Assembly: GCF_005239225.2 (NCBI RefSeq)
Contig: NC_133291.1
Location: 1,922,001-1,986,000 of the forward strand
DNA: 64,000 nucleotides
Direction of reading: 5' to 3'
Source of the DNA: Populus alba
Taxonomy: Eukaryota > Streptophyta > Magnoliopsida > Malpighiales > Salicaceae
The notes under the pieces were generated by a model. That model worked only from the letters and a program-made list of their open reading frames with translations. It had not been told where the DNA came from and made no database searches. Of this stretch, positions 32,043 to 43,156 are shown piece by piece (position 1 is the first letter of the stretch; every line of letters begins with the position of its first letter). Position numbers and translations under genes: made by a program.

Positions 32043-34425
32043 TGTCCTTTCCTCTCGTAATCCTATCTCTCTAAGTGACAGGTACAATAATTAATTATAT
32101 TTCCTTAATCAGTGCTTCTTGAGGATCTAATTACAAAGAATTTGTAATTCACGATACTCTCCAGAACTAGATTATTGCCATGTTGGTTTCTTGCCTTGTT
32201 CGTTCTGTTTGCGACAAGCAAATTAGTGAATGATTCAGAACCTCCCGTGTAGTACTATGAGCAGTGCTGTGTTAGCTTGAATTTCTGTTACTATATTATC
32301 TTCTAACCAGGTATTAACTCGGGATTCCATGTCTTAATGCAGGAATTGAACAAATTGTCGATTCGATTTGAATCTTTGCCTTTTCAATCGGAGCTGTATG
32401 TTCACCGCCCTGGTTTGTTAAGTTATCTCTGCTCCTGCAGACAAATTTGTGCTTGTCGTCTATTCTCTTTATAGTATTATTTGTTTTTTTAATAAATCTT
32501 TATATCATAGCAGCATCATTTGCGTCAGTCGTGATAGGATCGCTTTAATGATAATTTATTATTTTCGTCATTTCTTGGGCTGAGTTTAAATAATAGTTTT
32601 GTGAATCATTGCTCTTTAAAATAAAAATATATTAGTCATTTTTGTTTCTAATAATATAAATTATTCCTAGTATATTACTTAATAATTTAAATTATCAAGT
32701 TGAGTTGTTTTTTAATATAGTATAGAGCTAAAAATATAAAAATTATTCTTAAAGATATCAAATTAAATTATTTTTTAATATAATATTTGAATTACGATGA
32801 CCCAACAATTTCACTGCTCACATTCACTCTTGTAATTAATAACATAAGCAAAGTGAATTTATTACCTCATCTCTCTCTCCAAGTTGTGGGCACGTCAGCA
32901 GCATTGTCCATCGGATTCTTGGAACAGGATAGGAAGAGAGAGTAAGCTTGATGAGAGTTTCCTTTTTCTTTTCTTTTCTTTTTTCTTTTTTTTTTTTTTT
33001 AACTCGGGCCATTTTGTTCCGAAGTTGGGCTGCTATAACTATTGACATGGGCCCAAGTAATTTTTTATTTTCCGAGGAAGAAATCGCGCTAGGAAGGAGG
33101 TTTCGTGTTCTTGTGCTTACAAAATCGCGCTAAAAATTCCAAGAAATACCATGACACGTGGTGAATTTATTATACGAATGGATATAGTTTACTATAAATT
33201 ATTACAGTGAATTTACATTTATGTCCCTTCATGAAAAAGTTGGAAGGCTATAAATTATAATACAAGAGGGAGGGTATTTTGGTTTTTTATGCTGATTTAT
33301 TTGTCATTAAAATATTAAACGTTGGTGTTATTGTCTCTTTTAGATTATTTTATATAGTGAAAATATTTTTTTATTTTCAAGGTCAAAAAAATTTAAATAT
33401 ATTGATCAATTTTTTTTATTTTGCCAAAACTTTAAAATAAGTAAAATAATTCCTTGCCCTTAGACAAAATAGCTTATATGCATTTGAAGATGTTTTGGTA
33501 TTGTCATATTAATTTATTTGTTATTTCTAGAGTTATGGAAGATTTTTTAGTAATTTAATATTTATTTTTAATATTAAATTTTAAAAACTTATTTGCGTTT
33601 GTTTTTTACGTGCCAACGTATATATTAATAACGAATATTCTGGACAATTGCGTGCTACGCCACTGTTATTCAAAAATGAGTTATCATATACTATTTTTTA
33701 TCATATACTATTTTTTCAATTTTTAACGACGATGACGATTATGTTATTTGTAAGTATTTTGCAGATAATCATGATAAATGATCGTAGTGAAGGCGAAGTG
33801 CATTAATCACATCTGTGGCTTTTTAAAGATATTTACTTGGGGGGCTCAACGACTTCGTACGAACTCCGAATTTAAGCATTTCTCTGCTAATAATGAGACT
33901 CCCTCCTCCCTAGACTATGTACTAGCTTAATAGCTCCATCCTTGAAATGGCTGTTGATTAGCTAGCAGCATTGATGTTCAAGACGGGTTCTTAAATGAGT
34001 CTCCAACTAACCTCATAGCACATTTATTATCCCCTGTTACTATAAATATTTTTCATTATATGTATATAAAATAACAACCTGGTTAAAAACTTTAATGTTA
34101 GGCCAATGTTCCATGTTAAAAAGATTAATGTTAAGCAACTATAGGTTATCTGTAGATCTATGATTTACGTAGTAATAATTTTTTGTTTCCATGAATAATG
34201 TCCATGCAGCAATTTATCTCGACAATGTTTTTTTTTATTATTTAAATCTTAGTATTTAAAAATTCATTAAATTTTAATTAATCTGATCGAGCCGGTCCAC
34301 TGTAAAAGTAAAGCTTTCCAATAATATTATGCTCTGTGTACAGAACTCAAAATTTTATTTTAAAAGTAACAAGAGCGTAACCAATTTAATTTCTCTGACA
34401 ATTAATCATGCACATTTCTTGTCTC
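32043..34425. other. Intergenic DNA between BAHD genes 1 and 2
   Basis: AT-rich, with a CT/T-rich tract near 32955-33000. No coding region is supported; the small frames at 32836-33133 come from low-complexity sequence. The promoter of BAHD gene 2 must lie near its 3' end. Confidence 0.5.
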
Positions 34426-34432
34426 TATATTA
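34426..34432 (+). promoter_or_regulatory. Degenerate TATA element of BAHD gene 2
   Basis: TATATTA in CTCTATATTAAGAACCAC aligns with the TATA context of BAHD gene 1 and lies 90 bases before the ATG at 34522. One substitution changes the A-rich core. Confidence 0.55.
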
Positions 34433-35758
34433 AGAACCACATGATTCTGCCTTGCTGCATCAACTAAGTGCCCAAACGAAACACTCCTGAATTCAATTTT
34501 TGGCATCACGAATCTGGTGAAATGGTGAGGATAGATATCGAGATTGTTTCAAGAGAAAACATCAAACCTTCTTCACCAATAGTTCAGCATAAAAAACCCT
34601 ACAAACTATCCCTTTTAGACCAGCTTACTCCCACAACTTACTCCTCCATTATTTTCTTCTATCCAAACACGAACGGTGTCAATTCCAATAGCATCACAAA
34701 AACCAGAACTGATCACTTGAAGAAATCTCTCTCAGAGACTCTTGATATCTACTACCCTTTATCTGGAAGGGTAAAGGATAACCTTTTCATTGATTCTTTC
34801 AATGAAGGAGTTCCATCCATTGAAGCCCGAGTTAATTGTCCATTGTTCGATTTCCTTAAACACTTCGAGATTGAGTCGTTGAACCATTTCCTTCCCTTCC
34901 AACCCTATTCCAAGGAAGACATGAATGCACCTTTGATGTCAATACAAGTGAGCAGGTTTACTTGTGGAGGAATGGCAGTGGGTTTTGCTGCTTCACACAA
35001 GCTCGTGGACGGAGCAACATTTAAGGCTTTCCTTACAGCTTTGACTTTTATATCCCGAGGTGATTGCAATGATGTTAAACAGCCTGCTTTCGAACAGGCA
35101 TCGCTCCTTTTTCCACCCAGAAATTCACTTCCACAAAACCATTTATCACTAATGGAAACCTTGTGGTTCACGGAAGGAAATTACATTACAAGAAGGTTTG
35201 TCTTTAATCCAAAAGCGATAGCCATGTTAAGGGCCAAGGCCAAAGCTGGCAGGCCTGATGCTAAGCCAACAAGAATTCAAACGTTGACGTGTTTCGTTTG
35301 GAAATGTTGTATGGCCGCTTCAAAGGTCATATCAGGTTCACCAAAACCATCCATTTTGGTGGAAGCGGTCGATCTGCGGTCGCGGACAAAGCCGCCCATC
35401 TCTGACACTTCCACTGGGAATGTCTTTTGGTGGGCAACTGCACTTGTTAACCCCATGGGCACAAAAACAGAGTTGCCTGAATTGGTCAACAAATTGAATG
35501 AAGCCACTGCACTCTTTGATAGTGATAACTACACACAAACCCTACAAGGTGAAGAAGGGTTTAAAACCATGTCTGAATACTGTAACCAGCTAGAAGAGTT
35601 ATTTTCTCTTGAAAAGCCAGATATATTTGCAGTTACTAGCTGGTGTAATTCTGGTTTCACAAAGACCAACTTTGGATGGGGAGAGCCCATCTGGGCTGGT
35701 CACATGGGAAAGGCCGGCTCTGCTTTCAAAAACCTCACCATGTTCATTGAGACCAAAG

Positions 35759-36271
35759 TGATGGGGCGGAATCCGGGACCGGTGATGTACTGATCATTGC
35801 TCATCGGAGGGGTAAGCACACTGAGACACAATATTTAACGTGGTTCGGCAAATTGCCTACATCCACGGGAGAGGTTCATTTTATTTAGAGATAGAGAAAG
35901 AATACAACACATGGAGGAGGATCACATCCACTCAACTCCCATCTCTCATTGCTACATGGGGCAGCAGCTGCTTAAGGCAGCAGGGCTGCTGATGGCAGCC
36001 CTTCTCTTTCTTTCTCTCTTCTTCTCTTTACATGTCTCACAACTCTCACACTTTGCTCTCTAAGATCATGCCTCTTTTATAGGCATCAATGGCAGCTCCT
36101 CTTGCTCCTTTGTCATCAATGGTGGCTGCCAAACTCATCTCTTCTTCAACAATGGTGGCTGCCAACTTCTTCTCTTCTTCAACAATGGTGGCTACCAAAG
36201 TCAAGGTTGGTGGTTGCCACCAACAAGCCTCCTTCTTTGACAATGTCAACATAATTGGCAATATTCCAACA
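35759..36271 (-). repeat. LTR of the BAHD-2 element (3' LTR on the minus strand)
   Basis: 513 bp, TG...CA ends. Contains CCTATAAAAGAGG on the minus strand, a likely TATA box, and a diverged internal triplet repeat of an AATGGTGGCTGCCAA-like motif. No difference from 37235-37747 was found on visual comparison. Confidence 0.92.
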
Positions 36272-37220
36272 ATCACCCCCTTTGCCATTTATGTGGGCAA
36301 TTGTCATCTTGCTTCTTCAGCACACGCTCTCTGGAGCGTTCTGAAATGAGCTCCTTTCATGGCTCTCACACCTTCTCTAAGGTGTCTCCGTTTGTCGTTA
36401 TGCGACGGTCTAAACTAGGGCTCCTATCATGGCCCATAGTTTGGCACATATAATTGGATAAACATGTGCACCTTCTTCTTCTTCATCTCCATCGACCACC
36501 ATGATGACCTTTAGATGCCTCCTGATCGGGCAATCTCTTTTTAATAATTCACCACTGTCCTTTTCGATCTCAAATCTCAAAGATCGGACCGTATCATTGC
36601 ATCCGGAATGATCAAATTAGCTAGAAACATGTATTGAATCGTCCAAATCGCACTTCAGACGGCTAATATTTGATCAAAACAATTCTGGCCTGATCAACGG
36701 CTCAGATTCAATCTCAGATCCGGTTGCACGTAGGATCAACTACACTGGATCCTATACCTCGGCTCGCGGCTCGGCTCGGCTCGGCTCCAACTCAGCTTGG
36801 CTCCACTCGGCTCAGCTTGGCTCGGCTCGCGGCGGATGACATGGCAGGTGGGTCCCGCTATGCTGACATGTTAGTTGACTAGTCAATTGACTTGCTGACT
36901 GTGTATGTGATGTCATCATTGCATCATGATGACGTCATCCTTTGCATGGCACTGTTCATGAAACGTCACTGTTCATGTCTACTGTTCACATGGGTCGGGT
37001 CAACTCATCCGGGTGAAGAAGACGCGTGGGGCGCGTTGGCGCGCGTGGGTAGACGCCTTACCGGAGAGTGATGGAGAGTGCGGCCATGTCCGACGTCCGA
37101 TTTTGACGCTGTTTTCACCAGTGGCTTCGTATCGTCCGCCTCTACACGGTGGGATGGTCAAAACACAATTTTGACAACTTTCATTTTGAGCAAAGATCAA
37201 ACACCACTTTAAACCAAAAA

Positions 37221-37232
37221 GCTCTGATACCA
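37221..37232 (-). other. Primer-binding site (initiator tRNA-Met)
   Basis: GCTCTGATACCA on the plus strand is TGGTATCAGAGC on the minus strand, complementary to the 3' end of plant initiator tRNA-Met. It starts two bases from the LTR and fixes the element's orientation. Confidence 0.9.
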
Positions 37233-37234
37233 TT

Positions 37235-37747
37235 TGATGGGGCGGAATCCGGGACCGGTGATGTACTGATCATTGCTCATCGGAGGGGTAAGCACACTGA
37301 GACACAATATTTAACGTGGTTCGGCAAATTGCCTACATCCACGGGAGAGGTTCATTTTATTTAGAGATAGAGAAAGAATACAACACATGGAGGAGGATCA
37401 CATCCACTCAACTCCCATCTCTCATTGCTACATGGGGCAGCAGCTGCTTAAGGCAGCAGGGCTGCTGATGGCAGCCCTTCTCTTTCTTTCTCTCTTCTTC
37501 TCTTTACATGTCTCACAACTCTCACACTTTGCTCTCTAAGATCATGCCTCTTTTATAGGCATCAATGGCAGCTCCTCTTGCTCCTTTGTCATCAATGGTG
37601 GCTGCCAAACTCATCTCTTCTTCAACAATGGTGGCTGCCAACTTCTTCTCTTCTTCAACAATGGTGGCTACCAAAGTCAAGGTTGGTGGTTGCCACCAAC
37701 AAGCCTCCTTCTTTGACAATGTCAACATAATTGGCAATATTCCAACA
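37235..37747 (-). repeat. LTR of the BAHD-2 element (5' LTR on the minus strand)
   Basis: 513 bp copy of 35759-36271, followed by the CAAAG target duplicate and the rest of the BAHD gene. The primer-binding site lies at 37221-37232, two bases outside it. Confidence 0.92.
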
Positions 37748-37886
37748 CAAAGATGGTAAAGGCATTGAGGCATGGGTCACCTTAGATGAGGAAAGAATGA
37801 CCATCCTGGAACGTGATCCTGAGTTCCTGGCTTTTGCATCTCCAAATCCCAAGATTTCTCCCCTCAATATCATCTCTGTGTTATAA

Positions 37887-40299
37887 TGATAATTATCATG
37901 ATCAGTTGCTTGGTTGGCTAGAAATTAAAGAACGTTAAGCCCTCCTACATTAATTAATTATCAGCATCACTGACTTGTTAAGTTAAATTTGATGCTTGAA
38001 AATAAAATCGTGTTGTCTGTTATTATTAAAAATTGATGTTGAGATAATTCGATTATATTTCTCAACCAAGCTATTTTCTTTTTCTTTTTACAATTATATA
38101 AAAGCACCCCCTGTTTTTTCTGATTTATATCAATCAACAGCCTCCATAACTACTAGAGAAAATTAAATTAAGTAGAGAAATATAAAATCTCTAACAAATA
38201 AGCTTCCATGGACACTGAGGGGGGCTAGCTCTACCTCACTGATTCAAAGTCATGACATGGTTACGCTGGCATGCACCATGCATTCACTTCTGATTTCTGC
38301 TTTCAGGAACTCGAAGTTGAAGCCCTAGGCCTTCCTTTTTTGGTCATTTATGAGCTAGATTTACTGGTTTCCTCCCACGTGATACTGTATTTTCATGTCA
38401 GGCACAGGTGTCCAGAATGGGTAATTTAGCATTAATATTCACGGTTGCGATCTTAAATGGATTGCCACCTAACCAGCCATCTACACCCCGTATTATCTTT
38501 TTCTTATAATTTCTTAGTATTCTTAAACCAGATGTTCTATCGATATTCTTAACCTAATATTCAATTGGGAATTTGAAAAAAAAAACATGGAATTAATTTG
38601 GTTTGATACGATTAATCGAGGGAATTAATTAGATTTTGGTTTGATTTTTAATTTTTTTTTAAAAATAACATTGATCCCGGGCTAACATTGTTTTTATGCT
38701 ATCAACTATATAAACATCTGGTTTTTAAGTACTAATTAAGTAATCAAATTAATTAATCTGGAGATGATGTGGTATTCTCATACTAATTTAAATAAATTGA
38801 GATTAAATTCATGTTTTTGATACAATAAAAAAGGGATTATTCACACAGAATTAATGGATCCACAGGAAAATAGTTATCATAGCTTAGTCTTGGAGTTTAA
38901 CCGGTCAATTAATACGATACGACGGCTACAAATGTTATACTTTATCAATCACGTACATAATTTTATGCTTAACGTTATCCTTTATCAATAAGATGCAACG
39001 GATGTAAACGTTATCTTTTCTCAGATATATACATAATTTTATCTTTAACGTTATCTAGCCATCCTCCCGTCAAAACCATGTTAAAAAAAATGTTAATATA
39101 TTATACTAAATGGAAAAAAATTCATTAATGAAAAAAATAATAATAATTTGGTTGGTGCTCATGGGCCCATTAATTTATTAGGGAAGACAATGGATATTCA
39201 TGAATAAGATTTCTATAGATATATCCTATTTATTATTTATCAGACAAAAATTATTTATTGGATTTCAGATATTCATATCATGTACGTACTTCATTTATTA
39301 TTAAATAATTAATAGTTAATATTTATTTATAATACTCGAAAGATTTTATTAATTGTGCAAAGAGCCAGATTACAGCAAGCCAATGATATGCTGACTGGAA
39401 AAGAAAAGAAACCAAAGTATCAACTACAAAGAGTTGATAAAATGTAAATTGAAAGATTAAGGAAATATATAGAATTAACCTATACATAATGCAAAAAACT
39501 TGTTGCAAGAGTTTGGATAATTTCTTATTTAACCAGTGCAAAATTCCATTAGGGCCTCTGAATAGATCTATGTCAGTGTATATAAAGTTATCGTCTCTTA
39601 TATCTTCGTCCAAGCATTTACTTTTGTCGCTGTTTATGATATTTAATAGCAGTTCAATTACTGATTTTAATAAATTGGTATTATGATAGAATGTAGCCTT
39701 TTTTAAGAGTTTTGTTTTACTTAAAAGTGTATTAAAATAAATAAAAAACGACATATATTTAATAAAAATGGATGGAAAAGTTAATGAATATCAACATTTT
39801 TTTTATATCTAATAAAAGTTTACCCGATAACTGAACCGGTATGTAATTTAATAAAGCTCGTACACCATTACTGTAATTTTTAATGTGTTAAATAATTATA
39901 TAAGATATATATTAAAATTTATTTAATAATTTAAATTTTTTATTAAAATAATTTTTTGATATGATTTTTAAAGTTTTACTAAACAATTAATTAATTATGA
40001 AATCAAATTTTATTATTTTTATTCTATTAAATAAAAAATTAAACATAATTCAAAATATCTTTACTTAAAAAAATTATATTAGAGAATTATATAAATTTTA
40101 TTTTAACCTCACCATCCTATTATATCTAATAAAAATTAATCACAATTAAATTTTATTTGATAAAAAAATAAACACCCAAGAAAAAATTTACTTTAAAAGA
40201 TATGGATTTTCGGAGACAAACTTTACAAATTAAATTTGTGTTGAAATTGACAGCTGGCAACTGGATTGCTGGCGTCATGAAGCAAAAGTCTACCTCCTC
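37887..40299. other. Intergenic DNA between BAHD genes 2 and 3
   Basis: AT-rich. About 38930-39060 holds two diverged copies of an ACATAATTTTAT..TTAACGTTATC block. A 143-codon minus frame at 39323-39754 has no recognisable domain. TTGTGCAAAGAGCCAGATTACAGC near 39353 reads, on the minus strand, rather like the end of a LINE-type transcript, but no reverse-transcriptase motif was found. Confidence 0.4.
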
Positions 40300-40306
40300 T
40301 ATATAA
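40300..40306 (+). promoter_or_regulatory. TATA box of BAHD gene 3
   Basis: TATATAA in TACCTCCTCTATATAACG, about 80 bases before the ATG at 40387, in the same context as the TATA box of BAHD gene 1 (TACCTCTATATAAAG). Confidence 0.75.
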
Positions 40307-40386
40307 CGAAACAATGCTTCTACTTCATTCAACAAACCCACCACTCAAACACAGATAAGTTTTTGCATAGAGAGAGTCTTGTGAAA

Positions 40387-41736
40387 ATGGTGAAGATAGA
40401 AGTTCACATCATTTCAACAGAACTCATCAAACCATCTTCCCCATCAATTCAGCATAAAAAACCCTACAAACTCTCCCTTTTTGATCAGCTCACTCCCACA
40501 ACTTATTCCCCAGCTATCTTCTTCTACCCCATGAACGATGCCAGTTTCAACAATATTACCGCCAAAACCAGAATTGATAGATTAAAGAAATCTCTCTCAG
40601 AGACCCTTAACCTCTACTACCCCTTTTCTGGAAGGGTTAAAGATAATCTCTTCATTGATTGTTTCAGTGAAGGCGTCCCATTCCTTGAAGCTCAAGTTAA
40701 TTGTCGCTTGTCTGATTACCTTAAACACCATGAAGTTGAGTCACTGAACCTTTTCCTTCCATGCCAGCCCTTTACAAAGGAAAACATGAGTGCACCTATA
40801 ACAGCTGTTCAAGTGAGCATATTTGCCTGTGGAGGAATATCACTTGGCTGGACTGTTTCACATAAGCTCGTTGATGGGGGAACAGCCAAGGCTTTCCTTT
40901 CAACTTGGGTATCTAAATCTCGAGGAGAACATACTAAGGCTATACAGCCTGATTTCAGTAAGGCGTCACTCTTTTTTCCACCAAGAAATCCACCTCCACA
41001 GAACCATATATCACTAATGGAAACCTTGTGGTTCACGGAAGCAAATTACATTACAAGAAGGTTTGTCTTTAATACCAAAGCGATAGCAATGTTAAGGGCT
41101 AAGGCCAAAGCTGGCAAGCCGGACACTAAGCCATCAAGAACCGGGACGCTGTCATGTTTCATTTGGAAATGCTGTATGGCTGCTTCAAAGGCAATATCAG
41201 ATTCACCAAAGCCATCCATTTTGGTCGAAGCAGTGGATCTCCGGTCGCGTACGAAGCCACCCATGCCCGAAGCTTCTATTGGGGATATCTTTTGGTGGGC
41301 AACTGCTGTTGCAAACCCCACAGACACAAACACAGAACTGCATGAATTGGTAAACCAGTTGAATGAAGCTATTGCACTGTATGATAGTGATTATACACGA
41401 ACTATGCAAGGTGAAGGAGGGTTTGAAACCATGTCTGATTACTGCAGCCAGCTAGAAGGGTTATTCTCTCTTGAAAAGCCAGATATATTTGCTTTTACTT
41501 GTTGGTGTTATCTTGGTTTAACCAAGGCAAACTTTGGATGGGGAGAGCCCTTCTGGGTTGGTCTCATGGGCAAAGTTGGCCCTGCATTCAGAAATCTCAC
41601 TGTACTTGTCGAAACCAAAGATGGTAACGGGATTGAGGCATGGGTCACGTTAGACGAGGAACGAATGGCTATACTGGAACGTGATCCTGAATTTTTGGCA
41701 TTTGCTTCTCCAAATCCTAAGTTTTCAAGCCTCTGA
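40387..41736 (+). CDS. BAHD acyltransferase 3 (vinorine-synthase-like)
   Basis: A single exon of 449 residues. HxxxDG is HKLVDG at residue 159 and NFGWGEP starts at residue 382; both are in the usual places. It is clearly paralogous to the BAHD genes at 30699 and 34522 (shared IKPSSP, KPYKLSLFDQLTPTTYS, SGRVKDNLFID). The predicted activity is acyl-CoA-dependent O- or N-acylation of a specialised metabolite in the cytosol; the acceptor is unknown. The ATG at 40387 aligns with the paralogues; an in-frame ATG eight codons upstream (40363) is less likely. The catalytic histidine lies in VSHKLVDG, where the two neighbours have AASHK. The gene appears intact and has its own TATA box. Confidence 0.93.
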   Translation: MVKIEVHIISTELIKPSSPSIQHKKPYKLSLFDQLTPTTYSPAIFFYPMNDASFNNITAKTRIDRLKKSLSETLNLYYPFSGRVKDNLFIDCFSEGVPFLEAQVNCRLSDYLKHHEVESLNLFLPCQPFTKENMSAPITAVQVSIFACGGISLGWTVSHKLVDGGTAKAFLSTWVSKSRGEHTKAIQPDFSKASLFFPPRNPPPQNHISLMETLWFTEANYITRRFVFNTKAIAMLRAKAKAGKPDTKPSRTGTLSCFIWKCCMAASKAISDSPKPSILVEAVDLRSRTKPPMPEASIGDIFWWATAVANPTDTNTELHELVNQLNEAIALYDSDYTRTMQGEGGFETMSDYCSQLEGLFSLEKPDIFAFTCWCYLGLTKANFGWGEPFWVGLMGKVGPAFRNLTVLVETKDGNGIEAWVTLDEERMAILERDPEFLAFASPNPKFSSL

Positions 41737-42123
41737 TGTTTTTCCTTTCAAATCCTACCATTGCAGGTCCTGGGGTAAAATAATTATCTTGTTTAGTTTG
41801 CTAGCTTGGAGTTGCACAAATTAACGACTCTCTAGAATAAGCTAGATTAATCGACTATATATCCATGCATGCTGCTGGTTTCCGATCCCTCATCCCTTTC
41901 TGGTAATTTGTAAGAGACAATGTCTCTTTCCCCAGCTATTTGAACTGGCAGACTAGATCTAATGTTATGTAAGTCTTTTAAGTAAGCTTGATTATTAAGT
42001 TGTCTACCGTTTTAATTTAAAATATTGGTGTCATTTGTATGAAAAGGAAATCAATCAAGCACTGCCTAGCTTGCTAGTTTAAGAAATCTCCCATATTTCA
42101 GATCCAACAGTACTCGAGCCAGT

Positions 42124-42268
42124 TACAAGTACGTTTGTTCAGAGAGAAATTAACCTTACAACATTAGATACAAGTACGTTTGTTCAGAAATAAATTAACC
42201 TTACAACATTAGATACAAGTACGTTTGTTCAGAGAGAAATTAACCTTACAACATTAGATACAACTACT
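42124..42268. repeat. 45 bp tandem repeat, three copies
   Basis: ACAAGTACGTTTGTTCAG begins at 42125, 42170 and 42215, each followed by a GAAATTAACCTTACAACATTAG-like segment. The copies differ by only a few bases. The array lies between the end of BAHD gene 3 and the copia element; the DNA between 41737 and 42123 holds nothing recognisable. Confidence 0.9.
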
Positions 42269-42323
42269 TTAAGTTAGTGGCACCACCTACTTCTTGATGT
42301 GGATGATCCTTTAACTAATAAAC

Positions 42324-42815
42324 TGTGAAGCAAGCTAAATATTGTTGGCAAAGTGGAAAATGAACGTGCAATTGATAATTGGTGCCCTTTTGTCACTTAC
42401 CCACTTGCCTTATTTTTTTGCCACTTGCCCACTTACTTTACTCTTGTCTTTTGCAAGGCAAAGGCGAGGATGTTTGCCTATAAATAGACATTGCATCCTT
42501 GCCTCAGCACAAGAAAGAAATAAGAGAGAGCAAGAGGAGAGTGAGAGTGAGAGAGGGAAAGTAATCCCATACAATTGTGAGGTATTTGTGAGAGAGTAAA
42601 TGAGGTGTTTTTTTCTAATAATAGAGAGATTTCAGTTGTTCTCTTATTATTAGAGAGAGGTTGTAATTCCTACATTACTTAGTAAAATCCTTTTATACTT
42701 GCCCGTGGACGTAGCTTAATTGGGTGAACCACGTAAATTCTTATGTGTTTCATTTCTCATTTTATCTTGTCCCTTACCTTTTGTTTTGTCGGGTTTGCAT
42801 GTCAGTATCTTAACA
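42324..42815 (+). repeat. 5' LTR of the copia element
   Basis: 492 bp, TG...CA. Contains TATAAATA at 42479-42486 in GCCTATAAATAGACATTGC, the probable promoter, then a GA-rich leader and a TTATTATTAGAGAGAGG repeat pair. It is slightly shorter than the 3' LTR because of small indels, including ATGCAG near the GA-rich tract. Confidence 0.93.
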
Positions 42816-42816
42816 G

Positions 42817-42829
42817 TGGTATCAGAACC
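42817..42829 (+). other. Primer-binding site of the copia element
   Basis: TGGTATCAGAACC one base after the 5' LTR. It matches the tRNA-Met complement TGGTATCAGAGCC except for one base. Confidence 0.88.
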
Positions 42830-43156
42830 TTCCTGATTGGTGTTGTTAACACACAAAAGTTATTCGTGTATACGGTAACTATTCACATCTACGTCACTAT
42901 TCACCTATACGGCACTATTCATCCATATTGTACTGTTCACTTACGTTACTGTTGGCGTATATAGAAAGTCAGTGCGATGATTAAATACAGTTTAGGAAGT
43001 TCTGTCTAAGGAGATTGGGTTTTAAGCGGGACCGTTTGTGACCCCTCAAATCTTTCCTGAGAACTTACTTAGTGAAGTATTATTCACACAATACTATTTC
43101 TATATACGTTACAGATATATGAAACGATGATAGTTGAATAGATCTCAGTGAATACA

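Larger units (their letters stand above)
35759..37747 (-). mobile_element. Young non-autonomous LTR retroelement (large TRIM/LARD-like)
   Basis: Two 513 bp LTRs that look identical by eye flank a 963 bp internal region with no gag or pol. The insertion is bounded by CAAAG at 35754-35758 and 37748-37752. Orientation is minus: read that way the LTR runs TGTTGG...CCATCA, a primer-binding site (TGGTATCAGAGC, tRNA-Met) follows the 37235-37747 LTR after two bases, and a purine tract (AAAGGGGGTGAT) precedes the other LTR. The internal region contains a CGGCT-rich tandem tract at about 36760-36835. It must have been mobilised by proteins from another element. Matching LTRs indicate a very recent insertion. 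Confidence 0.93.
34522..37886 (+). pseudogene. BAHD acyltransferase 2, split by an LTR element
   Basis: The reading frame 34522-35758 is intact, with HKLVDG at residue 159 and NFGWGEP at residue 383. It is interrupted by the LTR element at 35759-37747. The last 134 bases of the gene continue at 37753-37886, after the duplicated target CAAAG, and end in TAA. Apart from the insertion there is no frameshift or stop, so the gene was intact until recently; counting the target once it would have about 456 residues. As it stands, translation enters the LTR and stops at 35793. That gives about 423 residues, with the catalytic motifs present but the last 44 or so residues replaced by about 11 foreign ones. 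Loss of the C-terminal strand probably impairs folding, but some activity cannot be excluded. Confidence 0.92.

Noticed and set aside
36089..36349. 86-codon open frame (alanine/serine-rich) and its minus partner
   Set aside because: It lies in the LTR of the non-autonomous element and is repeated in the second LTR. The pattern reflects an internal triplet repeat, not a gene.
39323..39754. 143-codon minus-strand open frame
   Set aside because: No conserved motif. The suggestion of a LINE 3' end rests only on a short sequence resemblance.
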